From contig DQHW01000015.1 of the NCBI GenBank assembly GCA_003524305.1, positions 72,529 to 136,528 of the forward strand: DNA of 64,000 bases, read 5' to 3'. This stretch comes from Anaerolineaceae bacterium (lineage in GTDB: Bacteria > Chloroflexota > Anaerolineae > Anaerolineales > Anaerolineaceae). Positions 17,773 to 26,336 of this stretch are shown here, piece after piece (within the stretch, counting starts at the first letter, position 1; each line of letters starts with the position of its first letter). The translations under genes and the position numbers were made by a program. The notes under the pieces were generated by a model. The model worked only from the letters and a program-made list of their open reading frames with translations. It did not search any database and was not told the DNA's origin.

Positions 17773-19350
17773 ATGGCTCAAAACAAACCTGAATCAGAGG
17801 GTGGGCACGAAGTTTTTAACACCAAGCTAAAAGGTCTTCGTAACCAATCAAAATTAGGTGGAGGGGAAAAAAGGATCGAAGCGCAGCACGGCAAAGGCAA
17901 AATGACAGCCCGCGAACGCATTGATGCCCTGATGGATGAAGGCAGTTTTCAAGAGATCAATGGATTAATGACCAGCCGCCATACTGATTTTGGCCTGGAC
18001 AAAGAAAAATTTCCTGGTGACGGCATTGTGGCAGGTTTCGGCAAGATCAACGGCCGACGTGTCTGTGTTTATGCCCAAGATTTCACCATCATGGGTGGTT
18101 CTTTCGGCGAAGTAGCCGGACAAAAAGTCTGCCGCATCATGGATCTTGCCATGGATGCCGGAGTGCCGGTCATCGGCCTCAATGACGGCGGTGGTGCCCG
18201 CATTCAAGAAGGCATTTTCAGCCTTTACGCTTATGGTGAAGTCTTCTATCGCAATACCTTGGCTTCAGGCGTTGTCCCCCAAATTTCTGTTATTTTAGGA
18301 CCCTGCGCCGGTGGGGCTGTTTACTCTCCTGCTTTAACCGACTTCATTGTGATGACTAAAGGTATCAGCAACATGTTCATCACCGGCCCTGAAGTCATCA
18401 AGACTGTTACTCACGAAGAAGTTGATACTGAAACGCTTGGCGGCGCCATGGCTCATGCAGCCACCAGCGGTGTTGCCCATTTTGCTGTAGAAAATGAAAA
18501 AGAAGCTTTACAGACCGTCCGTGACTTATTAGATTATCTTCCCGCAAACAACAAAGAATCAGCTCCCATGGCCGAAATTACCGACGATCCCTGGCGCATG
18601 GATAAAGAATTGGATTCCCTGGTACCTTCCAATCCATCTGAAGGTTATGACATGAAGGATATCATCACCCGGGTCTGCGACCAGGGTTCCTTCATGGAAA
18701 TTATGAGTAATTTTGCACAAAACAGCATCATCGGTTTTGCCCGTCTTCACGGTCAATCAGTGGGTATCGTGGCGCAACAACCGCTCTTCATGGCCGGCGC
18801 CATTGATATTGATGCCGCTGACAAAATGGCGCGCTTTGTGCGTTTCTGCGATGCGTTCAATGTACCCATTGTGACCTTCTCTGATTCACCCGGTTTCTTG
18901 CCCGGCGTTTCACAAGAGCATAACGGTATTATCCGCCACGGCGCCAAGATCGTTTACGCTTTCTCCGAAGCTTCAGTTCCAAAACTCACCGTGGTTACCC
19001 GCAAGGGATATGGCGGCGCTTATATTGTTATGAGCAGCAAACACATCCATTCTGATATGGTGTTCGCCTGGCCGGGTGCTGAAATCGCCGTAATGGGTGC
19101 TGAAGGTGCTGTCGCAATTCTTTACCGTAAAGAAATTGCCGAAAAAGCTGACCCCGTAGAAGCCCGCAAACAACTTGTCGCAGAATTCCGCGAAAAATTC
19201 TCCAATCCATACATTGCAGCCGGTGCCGGTTTTGTCGATGATGTGATCTTCCCTCACGAAACCCGTCCGCGCCTGATAGCAGCCTTGGAACTTCTACGAG
19301 ACAAACAAACCCAGATGCCAGCCAAGAAACATGGCTGCATGCCCCTCTAG
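17773..19350 (+). CDS. mmdA: Biotin-dependent decarboxylase carboxyltransferase subunit (MmdA/PccB family)
   Basis: A 525-residue crotonase-fold carboxyltransferase. The N-terminus LGGGEKRIEAQHGKGKMTAR and the motifs GGGARIQEG, GPCAGGAVYSPALTDF, ITGPEVIKTVTHEEVD, FSDSPGFLPG and GGAYIVMSSKHI are those of methylmalonyl-CoA decarboxylase alpha and propionyl-CoA carboxylase beta. The ATG at 17773 has GGAGGTAGTA before it; the in-frame ATG at 17683 has no ribosome site. The three genes downstream supply a delta-like, biotin and Na+-pump subunit, which points to a decarboxylase rather than a carboxylase. Methylmalonyl-CoA is the likeliest substrate, but glutaconyl- or malonyl-CoA are not excluded. 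Confidence 0.9.
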   Translation: MAQNKPESEGGHEVFNTKLKGLRNQSKLGGGEKRIEAQHGKGKMTARERIDALMDEGSFQEINGLMTSRHTDFGLDKEKFPGDGIVAGFGKINGRRVCVYAQDFTIMGGSFGEVAGQKVCRIMDLAMDAGVPVIGLNDGGGARIQEGIFSLYAYGEVFYRNTLASGVVPQISVILGPCAGGAVYSPALTDFIVMTKGISNMFITGPEVIKTVTHEEVDTETLGGAMAHAATSGVAHFAVENEKEALQTVRDLLDYLPANNKESAPMAEITDDPWRMDKELDSLVPSNPSEGYDMKDIITRVCDQGSFMEIMSNFAQNSIIGFARLHGQSVGIVAQQPLFMAGAIDIDAADKMARFVRFCDAFNVPIVTFSDSPGFLPGVSQEHNGIIRHGAKIVYAFSEASVPKLTVVTRKGYGGAYIVMSSKHIHSDMVFAWPGAEIAVMGAEGAVAILYRKEIAEKADPVEARKQLVAEFREKFSNPYIAAGAGFVDDVIFPHETRPRLIAALELLRDKQTQMPAKKHGCMPL

Positions 19351-19377
19351 ACCTGATCCTAATAGGAGAAATTGCAA

Positions 19378-19686
19378 ATGGATAATATTCAAACAGGTCT
19401 AATGGTTAGCGCAATCGGGTTGATTGTCACTTTTTCAGCCCTTGGCGTATTTATCGGTGTGATCGTACTTCTTCAGAAGCTGTTCCCGCCGAAACCACAA
19501 GCCAAAATATCTGCAGTTGAACAATCCGTTATGGCAATATCAGATGTCTCAAAAGAAAGTGACGATTCAGATGAGGCACTGGTTGCAGTCTTGGCTGCTG
19601 CCGCATACTTGCGCTCGCGTCGATCCGGTCAATTGGGATCCACTTTACTTGCCGGTCCCGGTCCATATCGAACATCTCGAAATTAA
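19378..19686 (+). CDS. OadG/MmdD-like membrane subunit of the Na+-translocating decarboxylase
   Basis: A 102-residue protein with a single N-terminal membrane segment (about 6-30; GLMVSAIGLIVTFSALGVFI) followed by an LLQKLFPPK boundary and a soluble, acidic then alanine-rich tail. This is the OadG/MmdD layout; these small subunits hold the membrane and carboxyltransferase parts together. AGGAG lies nine bases before the ATG at 19378; a TTG six bases upstream is less likely. Position between mmdA and the biotin protein supports the assignment; sequence conservation in this family is low. Confidence 0.8.
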   Translation: MDNIQTGLMVSAIGLIVTFSALGVFIGVIVLLQKLFPPKPQAKISAVEQSVMAISDVSKESDDSDEALVAVLAAAAYLRSRRSGQLGSTLLAGPGPYRTSRN

Positions 19687-19709
19687 CCTGCACTTCAGGA
19701 GTCTGAATA

Positions 19710-20159
19710 ATGAGTAAAAAACTTCAAATTTCACTTAATGGCAAATCTTACGATGTTGAGGTCAACGACATTTCTGGAACCACAATGAATTTGAGCGTAA
19801 ATGGCAAGTCATACGACGTAGAGATCGAAGATTCAGGCGCACCCATGCCGCAATCTTCTGTTCAAAATGTTCAACCGGCTGTCAAAATCGCTGCGCCTAA
19901 AGCTTCACAGGCAGCAGCCCCGGCAGTAGTCATCGCCGCAGCCTCAAATGATGTGATCATTTCGCCCATGCCGGGTGTGATCATGGATATTGCCGTAAAA
20001 CCAGGCGACAAAGTGGAAGTCAAACAACCCATTTGTGCACTGGAAGCCATGAAAATGAAAAACATCATCCGCTCTAATCGCGAAGGTGTAGTGGCCAGCG
20101 TTGAAGTATCCGAAGGACAACGTGTGCCTTACGGTGCTGTAATCATCCGTTTCGCCTGA
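19710..20159 (+). CDS. Biotin carrier subunit of the decarboxylase
   Basis: A 149-residue protein. The C-terminal biotinyl domain contains ISPMPGVI and the biotinylation motif EAMKM with Lys115. An Ala/Pro-rich linker (about 55-78) precedes it. The N-terminus carries two copies of NGKSYDVE (10-17 and 31-38), one in each of two short beta units. The lysine would carry the carboxyl group from the carboxyltransferase to the membrane beta subunit. Strong ribosome site AGGAG; it starts 23 bases after the previous stop and ends seven bases before the beta subunit gene. Confidence 0.93.
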   Translation: MSKKLQISLNGKSYDVEVNDISGTTMNLSVNGKSYDVEIEDSGAPMPQSSVQNVQPAVKIAAPKASQAAAPAVVIAAASNDVIISPMPGVIMDIAVKPGDKVEVKQPICALEAMKMKNIIRSNREGVVASVEVSEGQRVPYGAVIIRFA

Positions 20160-20166
20160 GGCTGAT

Positions 20167-21291
20167 ATGGACTTATCAAAACTGCTGATCCTGTTAGACG
20201 CCTTCAAAATGCTGCAATGGCAAAACGTACTCATGATTGCCGTTGGCGGTGTATTGATCATGCTGGCGATCAAAAAAGAATACGAACCTTCTCTTCTGCT
20301 GCCCATCGGGTTTGGAGCCATTCTCTGCAACCTGCCCCTCACTGGCGCCACTGAAGCCGGCGGTTGGTTAAAAACCCTTTACGAAGCGGGTATTGCCACC
20401 GAGTTGTTCCCGCTCTTCGTTTTCATTGCCATTGGCGCCATGACGGATTTTGGTCCGCTCTTGGAAAACCCAAAAATGGCTTTGCTGGGTGCTGCCGGAC
20501 AATTTGGCATCTTCGCCACCTTGCTGCTCGCCCAGACACTCGGATTCACTCTCAAAGAGGCTGCCTCCATCGGTATTATCGGTGCCATTGACGGCCCGAC
20601 TGCAATCTATGTGTCTTCAAAGTTAGCACCTCACTTACTTGGACCAATCACGGTGTGTGCTTACAGCTACATGTCTCTGGTTCCCATCATTCAACCCCCT
20701 GTAATGAGATTGCTGACTTCTCATGAAGAAAAAACCACTCGCATGCCTTACTCAGTCAAGGAAGTTTCAAAGACCGTAAAAATCCTCTTCCCGATCTGTG
20801 TGACTGTGGTTGTTTCTTTGATCGCCCCCAAAGCTTCACCTTTGATCGCATCATTGATGTTCGGCAACCTGATTCGCGAAAGTGGCGTTGTTGAACGTTT
20901 GAATGACGCTGCACAAAATGAATTGGCAAACCTGACCACCCTCTTCCTCGGCCTGGTCATCGGCTCAACCATGGAAGGCGTTGCCTTCATCAAGCCGACT
21001 ACCCTGCTGATTCTTGGCATGGGTTTGCTCGCTTTCGTGCTGGATACTTTCGGCGGTGTCATGCTGGGTAAAATAATGTATGTTTTGTCTGGCAAGAAAT
21101 TCAATCCATTGATCGGTGCAGCAGGGATCAGCGCGTTCCCGATGTCTGCACGTATTGTGCAAAAATTTGGACAGGAATATGATTCAGATAACCATCTGCT
21201 CATGCACGCCATGGGCGCAAATGCAGCAGGTCAATTAGGAAGCGTGATCGCCGGTGGTGTTGTGCTGGCTGTCATTGCAGGTGTTATGTAG
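20167..21291 (+). CDS. Sodium-pumping decarboxylase beta subunit (OadB/GcdB/MmdB family)
   Basis: A 374-residue integral membrane protein with about nine membrane segments. Conserved elements are GAIDGPTAIYVSSKLAP (with the Asp needed for Na+ coupling), GPITVCAYSYMSLVPIIQPP, and the C-terminal MGANAAGQLGSVIAGG, which matches the Asn-Gly-Ser Na+ site of OadB. It decarboxylates carboxybiotin and exports Na+, turning the decarboxylation into an ion gradient. This subunit is what distinguishes a Na+ pump from a soluble carboxylase. A CTGGAG-GATA-CTCCAG hairpin lies just downstream (21302-21317). Confidence 0.95.
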   Translation: MDLSKLLILLDAFKMLQWQNVLMIAVGGVLIMLAIKKEYEPSLLLPIGFGAILCNLPLTGATEAGGWLKTLYEAGIATELFPLFVFIAIGAMTDFGPLLENPKMALLGAAGQFGIFATLLLAQTLGFTLKEAASIGIIGAIDGPTAIYVSSKLAPHLLGPITVCAYSYMSLVPIIQPPVMRLLTSHEEKTTRMPYSVKEVSKTVKILFPICVTVVVSLIAPKASPLIASLMFGNLIRESGVVERLNDAAQNELANLTTLFLGLVIGSTMEGVAFIKPTTLLILGMGLLAFVLDTFGGVMLGKIMYVLSGKKFNPLIGAAGISAFPMSARIVQKFGQEYDSDNHLLMHAMGANAAGQLGSVIAGGVVLAVIAGVM

Positions 21292-21301
21292 GTTCTTCCA
21301 T

Positions 21302-21317
21302 CTGGAGGATACTCCAG
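21302..21317 (+). other. Short intergenic hairpin
   Basis: CTGGAG-GATA-CTCCAG, without a T-run, between the pump gene and the cyclase gene. It may stabilise or process the mRNA rather than stop transcription. Confidence 0.4.
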
Positions 21318-21354
21318 TTGTTATAGAATATCGTACAAACAAAAAGGAGAAAAA

Positions 21355-22236
21355 ATGAAACTTCTTGACCTTACCATCCCGTTAGGAATTGGAACACCGG
21401 CCTGGCCGACCTATGAGCCTTTACAAGTAAAATATTTTAAAAGATTAGCTCCAAATGGCGCCAACGGACAACTTTTGACCCACTCTAATCACCTTGGCAC
21501 CCACCTGGATGGAGAAATCCATTTCTACACCCCAGGCCGTGATATCGCTCAACTGCCCCTCGATTACCTGGTGCATGATGCCGCCATTGTTGATCTGAGC
21601 GACGTCTGCGGCGATTATGATGTATATACCAGCAAGATGATCACAGATCGTGTCGAAGTCAAAGAAGGTGACATCCTGGTCATCCATACCGGTTACCATC
21701 ACTTCGGCTGGGATCAACCCACCGCTGATGAGATCCGCTATATGGTCAAACATCCAGGCCCCGATCAGGAATTTGCCGATTGGGCAGTGAAAATGAAATT
21801 GCGCTGGATTGCAGTGGACTGCGGTTCTGCAGATCACCCGATGAATACCATCATCCGCAATTGGATGCCCCGCCAAGCTAAACAGGCTGAATATGTATTC
21901 AAGAAGAAATTTGGTTTGACCCTTGAAGAATATTTCACCGATGAAAAATATCAATTGATGCATATCGACCTCTTCCCCAAACAGATCATCCACGCCGAGT
22001 GCTTTGGCGGCATGATTGATTTGATTCTGAACCGCCGCTTGCAGGTTGGTTTCTTCCCCTGGCGTTTTGTTGATGGTGAAGCTTCCATCGGCCGAGCCGT
22101 GGCCTTCATGGATGACAAGGATTATGACGCTGTCATGAAGAAAGCCGAAAGCATGCCCAAGACCAAATTCGGCGATGTTTACGATCTCAAGCATGTCGAA
22201 AGCCTTAATAAGTTGACAAATGCCAATTTGGCATAG
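21355..22236 (+). CDS. Cyclase family (KynB/isatin-hydrolase-like) metal-dependent hydrolase
   Basis: A 293-residue protein with the family metal motif HLGTHLDGEIHF near residue 45, corresponding to HxGTHxDxPxH of kynurenine formamidase and isatin hydrolase; Glu replaces the usual Pro. VDLSDVCG and GDILVIHTGYHHFG are also typical. It is longer than KynB (about 210 residues). Such enzymes open amide or lactam rings in catabolic pathways. The ribosome site AAAGGAGAAAAA is nearly the same as that of the next gene. It probably cotranscribes with the pump genes 64 bases upstream. Substrate unknown. Confidence 0.85.
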   Translation: MKLLDLTIPLGIGTPAWPTYEPLQVKYFKRLAPNGANGQLLTHSNHLGTHLDGEIHFYTPGRDIAQLPLDYLVHDAAIVDLSDVCGDYDVYTSKMITDRVEVKEGDILVIHTGYHHFGWDQPTADEIRYMVKHPGPDQEFADWAVKMKLRWIAVDCGSADHPMNTIIRNWMPRQAKQAEYVFKKKFGLTLEEYFTDEKYQLMHIDLFPKQIIHAECFGGMIDLILNRRLQVGFFPWRFVDGEASIGRAVAFMDDKDYDAVMKKAESMPKTKFGDVYDLKHVESLNKLTNANLA

Positions 22237-22274
22237 AGTTTTGTCGAAATAAATTATCTGGTAAAGGAGAAAAA

Positions 22275-23003
22275 ATGAAATTCGAACTTCCCGAAAAAGC
22301 AAGTATTGAAACTCTGCAAATAGATGTACGTGACGTTGAGGCCGTGCTTCAAGGTCCCGCTATGAAACTGCCCCCCTTCCCGGGTGCCACTGTCAAATTG
22401 AAAGACGGCCGAACACTCTTCATCCGCGAAGCACGCCTGGATGAAGCCCCCAAAATGATGGAATACATGGAACGCATCATGAAAGTCGATCACGACTTCT
22501 ATGATATCGTAGGCGCCCGTGTGTATGCTGAAATCCTTGGTTGGTACCGCCATCGTCTCAAAGACCCCTATACCCTGGTCGGTCTGGTAGATGGTGTTTG
22601 GGCTGGTTTCGCCAATGGTCGTGTGATGAATGAAAAAATCAACGTCAGCCTCCACACCGTGGCATTGGATCGCGGCGGACGCATCGGCGCAGTCATGTAC
22701 TACGCCAAGGCTTACTATGCCTTTGAAATGATCAAAAACACCGAATGGTGGGCTACTTACGAATCCTACAACGGCTGGATGCGCTGGGGTCTCGGTATGG
22801 CTCAGCCTTCTTACCCTTGGCCAGATGTACAGCATGAACTTGGCGGCGGACGAGTTTACTATGTCACCAAGAGCTACTGGGATCAACTGATCAAAGATTA
22901 TGTAAAACAAATGGCCGGCGGCGCCGAGTTAGACTTCAATGTGTCCGATTCCGTCCGCAAAGCCAACGAGAACTTCATCGTTCCCGAAGGTGTCAACGTC
23001 TAG
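22275..23003 (+). CDS. GNAT-like acyltransferase of unknown substrate
   Basis: A 242-residue protein with no signal peptide or membrane segments. Residues about 50-190 look GNAT-like: LFIREARLDEAPKMMEYMER for the first strand and helix, YTLVGLVDGVWAGFANGR for the beta-4 hairpin, and ESYNGWMRWGLGMAQ for the C-terminal end. The acetyl-CoA loop (GGRIGAVMYYAKAYYAFE) departs from the usual RxxGxG/A. A preceding 45-residue extension has no recognised motif. Same ribosome site and direction as the cyclase gene 38 bases upstream, so the two likely act in one pathway. The fold call is tentative. Confidence 0.55.
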   Translation: MKFELPEKASIETLQIDVRDVEAVLQGPAMKLPPFPGATVKLKDGRTLFIREARLDEAPKMMEYMERIMKVDHDFYDIVGARVYAEILGWYRHRLKDPYTLVGLVDGVWAGFANGRVMNEKINVSLHTVALDRGGRIGAVMYYAKAYYAFEMIKNTEWWATYESYNGWMRWGLGMAQPSYPWPDVQHELGGGRVYYVTKSYWDQLIKDYVKQMAGGAELDFNVSDSVRKANENFIVPEGVNV

Positions 23004-23019
23004 TTTTATCGTTACAACT

Positions 23020-23056
23020 AAAAAACCCGGTTTCTGCGCAGAAACCGGGTTTTTTG
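23020..23056. terminator. Bidirectional terminator between convergent genes
   Basis: A near-perfect palindrome with AAAAAACCCGGTTTC and GAAACCGGGTTTTTT around TGCGCA. It ends the catabolic plus-strand operon and the minus-strand MFS gene. Confidence 0.95.
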
Positions 23057-24319
23057 TTAATCCAATTTACGAATGGCCGGATGAAGTAGACCTAGCAAGG
23101 CAAGCAAAGCCGTGGCCGCGCCGCCGATGATAAACACAAGCGGTGCTCCGATCAAATCTGTTGCCCATCCGCTGATGCCATAACCAATCGGCAGCAAGAT
23201 AAAAGATCCCAACGCGTCAATGGATGCCACCCTGCCCAACAAATGATGCGGCACCAATTCTTGCAGCGAGTTGGTCCAAATCAGTCCGAAAAGCGCCATT
23301 AGTGCGCCTTCAAAAAAGGCAGCCACCATCAACAGCGGAATATTTGTGACCAACCCAAACAAAGCAATCATGACCCCAAAAAGACAAGTCGCCAGGTAGG
23401 CTTGAAGCCCACGTTTACGCAAGCGCTTGAAGTTACCCATCACAATAGAACCCATTACAAAACCAATCGCACTGGAGGTTGTGAAAAATCCAAGCGTTTG
23501 AACATCTCCGTGCAAATTGACTTTGGTTAAGATTGGCAAAGAAACTGAAACCGGGGTGCTGGTGGCATTGATCAACCCAAAAATGAGGATGGTAATCCAC
23601 AGCCAGGCTGAAGAAATAACTGCCTGGTAGCCTTCTTTTAAATCAAAAAAGACTGTTTTCAATTTTGATTGATTGGCAATCAGATCAGCCGGGGTTTCAA
23701 GTGACCTTGGAGCAACAACCAATGTATGTGGATTATTCTTTCTGATAATAATGATGCTAAAAATACAAACTGCAGAAATCACAAATGACAGACTGTTGAG
23801 TCCAAAAGCCAGTGAGGTGCCGCCAATCGCAACAATCGCTGCACCTATCGCCGGCCCGAAGATTCCTGCCCCTCTTTGACTAAGGTTGGTTAATGAATTG
23901 GCACTGGGCAGTTGGTCTTTTGGCACAATTTCGGGGACGGCTGCTACATAAGCCGGTTGAAAGAAGGCTTCCACCATGCCAAAAATAATCTTGCCAACAT
24001 AGATATGCCAGATTTGAAGTAAATCAGTATAGGCAAGTATGGTGATCACCAACACGATAAACGCCAAAACAATATCAGCTATCAACATAACGTTAAGTGA
24101 TTTAAATCGGTCAGTGACTACACCGCCAATTAAGAGAAACAATAGCATGGGGATGGTGGAAAAAATGAGCATTTTACCCATGGCTGCGGCAGAACCCGTT
24201 TTTTCAAGTATCCACCAGGCAAGTGTAATGCTGAATAGACTGTCACCCAACCTTGAGATGGTTTGTCCGCTCCACAATAGGGCAAAGGACCGGTTGGTCA
24301 ATGATCGGAATAAATTCAT
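23057..24319 (-). CDS. MFS transporter (macrolide-efflux / MFS_3 type)
   Basis: A 420-residue protein with about 12 membrane segments. The N-terminus LFRSLTNRSFALLWSGQTIS is the usual opening of MFS_3 exporters, followed by LGDSLFSITLAWWILEKTGS and the loop motif GGVVTDRFKSLNVML. SLTNLSQRGAGIFGPAIGA matches the domain motif in the fifth segment. It is predicted to export a drug or hydrophobic metabolite by H+ antiport; the substrate is unknown. GAGGGTATTTC precedes the ATG. Confidence 0.88.
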   Translation of the reverse strand: MNLFRSLTNRSFALLWSGQTISRLGDSLFSITLAWWILEKTGSAAAMGKMLIFSTIPMLLFLLIGGVVTDRFKSLNVMLIADIVLAFIVLVITILAYTDLLQIWHIYVGKIIFGMVEAFFQPAYVAAVPEIVPKDQLPSANSLTNLSQRGAGIFGPAIGAAIVAIGGTSLAFGLNSLSFVISAVCIFSIIIIRKNNPHTLVVAPRSLETPADLIANQSKLKTVFFDLKEGYQAVISSAWLWITILIFGLINATSTPVSVSLPILTKVNLHGDVQTLGFFTTSSAIGFVMGSIVMGNFKRLRKRGLQAYLATCLFGVMIALFGLVTNIPLLMVAAFFEGALMALFGLIWTNSLQELVPHHLLGRVASIDALGSFILLPIGYGISGWATDLIGAPLVFIIGGAATALLALLGLLHPAIRKLD

Positions 24320-24364
24320 GAAATACCCTCGTGTTTGATGATTCCTTAACTTTGTTATTGTTTA

Positions 24365-25246
24365 TTATTGATGTTCTGAGTTCATTACTTTCACCGCCGC
24401 ACCAATCCCCACACAAGTATCCACCCCAGAGGAATGACCAAAACTCACCAATCGTTCCAACTTGATGTCGCTAATCTCGGCATCAGATACCAATAGAGAA
24501 TCGACAATCTCAAGAAAGAGCCCTTCTGACCAGCCCTGGCAGGCGGCTTCAATGCGATTGGCCGAGATTTTAGTGGTGCTGTCAAATGCCAAAGCCGTCA
24601 GAGACTGACCCAGATCGCGGATGAACGGGTTGACCTTTTTGGTTCGGGCAAAGTAGAGCAAAAATCCGCTCAGCCAGTCGTCACCGGAGGGGGTCAAGCC
24701 TCCCCCGCGACCTAATATGGATCGACCCGCCTTCAGTGAGCCTTCAAGGTCGGCCGTTTTCACACAAGCCAAAAATCGGTCTGTCATTTCGCGGATCATA
24801 AAGCCTTCTGATTCTGGCATCAAATCACTTTCGCTTGCCAAATAGAGCCAACCTTTGCCGGGATCCAGCGAGACCATGCGCTGTAAGAGCGCATCCACGC
24901 GGCGGGTCTGTTCAAGCAAAGTGGTTTCAATCATCGGAGCAAGTGCAGGCTGCCAGAGAACCGCCTTACTGGTGTCAATGCCAATATTCTTATTGGGAAA
25001 GATCAGTTCATTGCCTGAAAAGTTCCAGTCGTCACCGGTGATAATCGGGTCAAACTGCCCGGGGCTGCTTATAACTTGAATATTATAAGGACTGCGGTAA
25101 TCGGCATCAGTAACAAACAGGATGCGTTGGCCAGTAATTAGAAAGACCCCTCGTGAAGTGATGCCCATGACCTTACCTGTACAACCCTCCATGAGAGCCT
25201 TACCTGCCAATGCGCCTAATTGAAGGGCGGTCAAATGAATAGTCAT
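24365..25246 (-). CDS. DUF2877 domain-containing protein
   Basis: A 293-residue soluble protein. The hallmark is GRGGGLTPSGDDWLSGFLLY near residue 183, shared by DUF2877 proteins. These often lie beside carboxylase or amidohydrolase-type catabolic genes, but no biochemical role is established. GHSSGVDTCVGIGAAVKV at the C-terminus is also family-like. It follows the C39-like peptidase gene by nine bases and so is probably cotranscribed. No link to the catabolic operon across the MFS gene can be shown. Confidence 0.8.
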   Translation of the reverse strand: MTIHLTALQLGALAGKALMEGCTGKVMGITSRGVFLITGQRILFVTDADYRSPYNIQVISSPGQFDPIITGDDWNFSGNELIFPNKNIGIDTSKAVLWQPALAPMIETTLLEQTRRVDALLQRMVSLDPGKGWLYLASESDLMPESEGFMIREMTDRFLACVKTADLEGSLKAGRSILGRGGGLTPSGDDWLSGFLLYFARTKKVNPFIRDLGQSLTALAFDSTTKISANRIEAACQGWSEGLFLEIVDSLLVSDAEISDIKLERLVSFGHSSGVDTCVGIGAAVKVMNSEHQ

Positions 25247-25255
25247 TTATCTGCC

Positions 25256-26071
25256 TTATTCGTGAAAAACAGCCATGTTGCCAAGTACTGCCCATGAATT
25301 TAAAAAGGTCTCTATTTGAACATCCGCATAACGGCCGTTGTTGTTATAGCGGACGGTATCGGCATTGTAGCCGGTAAGTACGACCACATGTTCATATGGG
25401 GCAACAATGGAGGTGACACCTTGTTTGTCAACATATTCAACAGGATCGCTGTATTCCATGTGACCGATCACCCACACGATGACAGGTTTGGATTGGGCAA
25501 GTTGAGCCTTGATCTGCTCAAATGTGTAGCCCTTGCCCCCCTCTGCAGGGACGCCAAACTTCGCGAGCGTTTCAGCAACAGGTGCAGCGTGGACCCCGTA
25601 AGCATAAGGCGGAATCTGTCCCCAGGGGCCGTTGACATCGCCTACAAATCCAAGATCCGGGTTATCAGAAAGCGGAAGAGTAGTTTGGAAATCATATTCA
25701 GTGATAGCTACATCATAAAAAGCCGCGAGATCGACTGCCACACTTGTTTCGCAGCCAATGCTGTAAGCCTGTCTGTGACCAACGAAACCACGAATGTAGG
25801 TTTGTTCAGGCACCACCAGAGTGGTGGGCGTTGGCGGGGCTGGTGTGGCTGTAGGCGGCATGCTGGTTGAGGTTGGCCGGGCAGTTTCAGTAGCGCTGAA
25901 AATGGCGTGCATGGTCTGGGTAACGCTCAGTGCAACATCCAGGGTCGGGATGTTCTGGGCTTGAGTTGCATTCATTGATTTGAATTTATTCATCGAGCCC
26001 ACACCTGCCAACACAAGCAGCACCCCCACTATGCTGACAAAAAGTAAATTAATAATGCGATTTTGTTTCAT
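25256..26071 (-). CDS. Membrane-anchored C39-like cysteine peptidase
   Basis: About 271 residues: a signal anchor (about 5-24), a Thr/Pro-rich stalk and a peptidase_C39_2-like domain. The presumed nucleophile is in YSIGCETSVAVDLAAF, and the His in APYEHVVVLTGYN fits the second catalytic residue. The open frame extends to a TTG at 26152, but that codon lies inside an inverted repeat; ATG at 26071 with GGAG eight bases upstream is preferred. It would cleave peptides or peptidoglycan-linked substrates outside the membrane. Substrate unknown. Confidence 0.78.
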   Translation of the reverse strand: MKQNRIINLLFVSIVGVLLVLAGVGSMNKFKSMNATQAQNIPTLDVALSVTQTMHAIFSATETARPTSTSMPPTATPAPPTPTTLVVPEQTYIRGFVGHRQAYSIGCETSVAVDLAAFYDVAITEYDFQTTLPLSDNPDLGFVGDVNGPWGQIPPYAYGVHAAPVAETLAKFGVPAEGGKGYTFEQIKAQLAQSKPVIVWVIGHMEYSDPVEYVDKQGVTSIVAPYEHVVVLTGYNADTVRYNNNGRYADVQIETFLNSWAVLGNMAVFHE

Positions 26072-26141
26072 CCATTGAGCTCCATAAGGGGCAAGTTGGG
26101 TAATCATACCCGAAGATGAAAGCTTTTGCCAGAAATCAGTA

Positions 26142-26213
26142 AACCTTGACAAGGCCGCGGTTAATGCGCCCCCGAGCTACGTTAGCGGCGAGTGGGGTTA
26201 CCTTGTCAAGGTT
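26142..26213. repeat. Inverted repeat element with AACCTTGACAAGG ends
   Basis: AACCTTGACAAGG (26142-26154) and CCTTGTCAAGGTT (26201-26213) flank about 46 bases that include GGCGAGTGGGGTTACC. An overlapping second inverted repeat, ACGTTAG/CTAACGT, spans about 26179-26224. The same 13-base end occurs at 32853-32885, and a near-copy of the internal segment occurs near 29420. Confidence 0.7.
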
Positions 26214-26229
26214 GCCACTAACGTTGTAA

Positions 26230-26260
26230 AAAAATACACTCCCCGCAAGGAGAGTGTATC
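26230..26260 (-). terminator. Terminator of tRNA-Phe
   Basis: On the minus strand GATACACTCTCC-TTGC-GGGGAGTGTAT followed by a run of seven T, immediately downstream of the tRNA 3' end. Confidence 0.9.
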
Positions 26261-26263
26261 AGG

Positions 26264-26336
26264 TGCCGAGAACCAGGTTCGGACTGGTGACCCCACAATT
26301 TTCAGTCGTGTGCTCTACCAACTGAGCTATCTCGGC
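26264..26336 (-). tRNA. tRNA-Phe (GAA)
   Basis: 73 bases. The acceptor stem pairs GCCGAGA with TCTCGGC plus discriminator A, the D arm is AGCTCAGTTGGTAGAGC, the anticodon arm CACGA-CTGAAAA-TTGTG carries GAA, and the T arm is CCAGTCCGAACCTGG. The CCA end is not encoded. It stands alone with its own terminator. Confidence 0.97.

Noticed and set aside
21445..22302. A 285-codon open frame opposite the cyclase gene
   Set aside because: It is a shadow of the plus-strand gene, which has a strong ribosome site and family motifs; the antisense protein has none.
22254..22910. A 218-codon open frame opposite the GNAT-like gene
   Set aside because: Histidine- and phenylalanine-rich shadow translation with no motif; the plus-strand gene is well supported by operon context.
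26142..26213. Attachment site of an integrated element next to tRNA-Phe
   Set aside because: The inverted repeats do not copy the tRNA 3' end, and no integrase is near.
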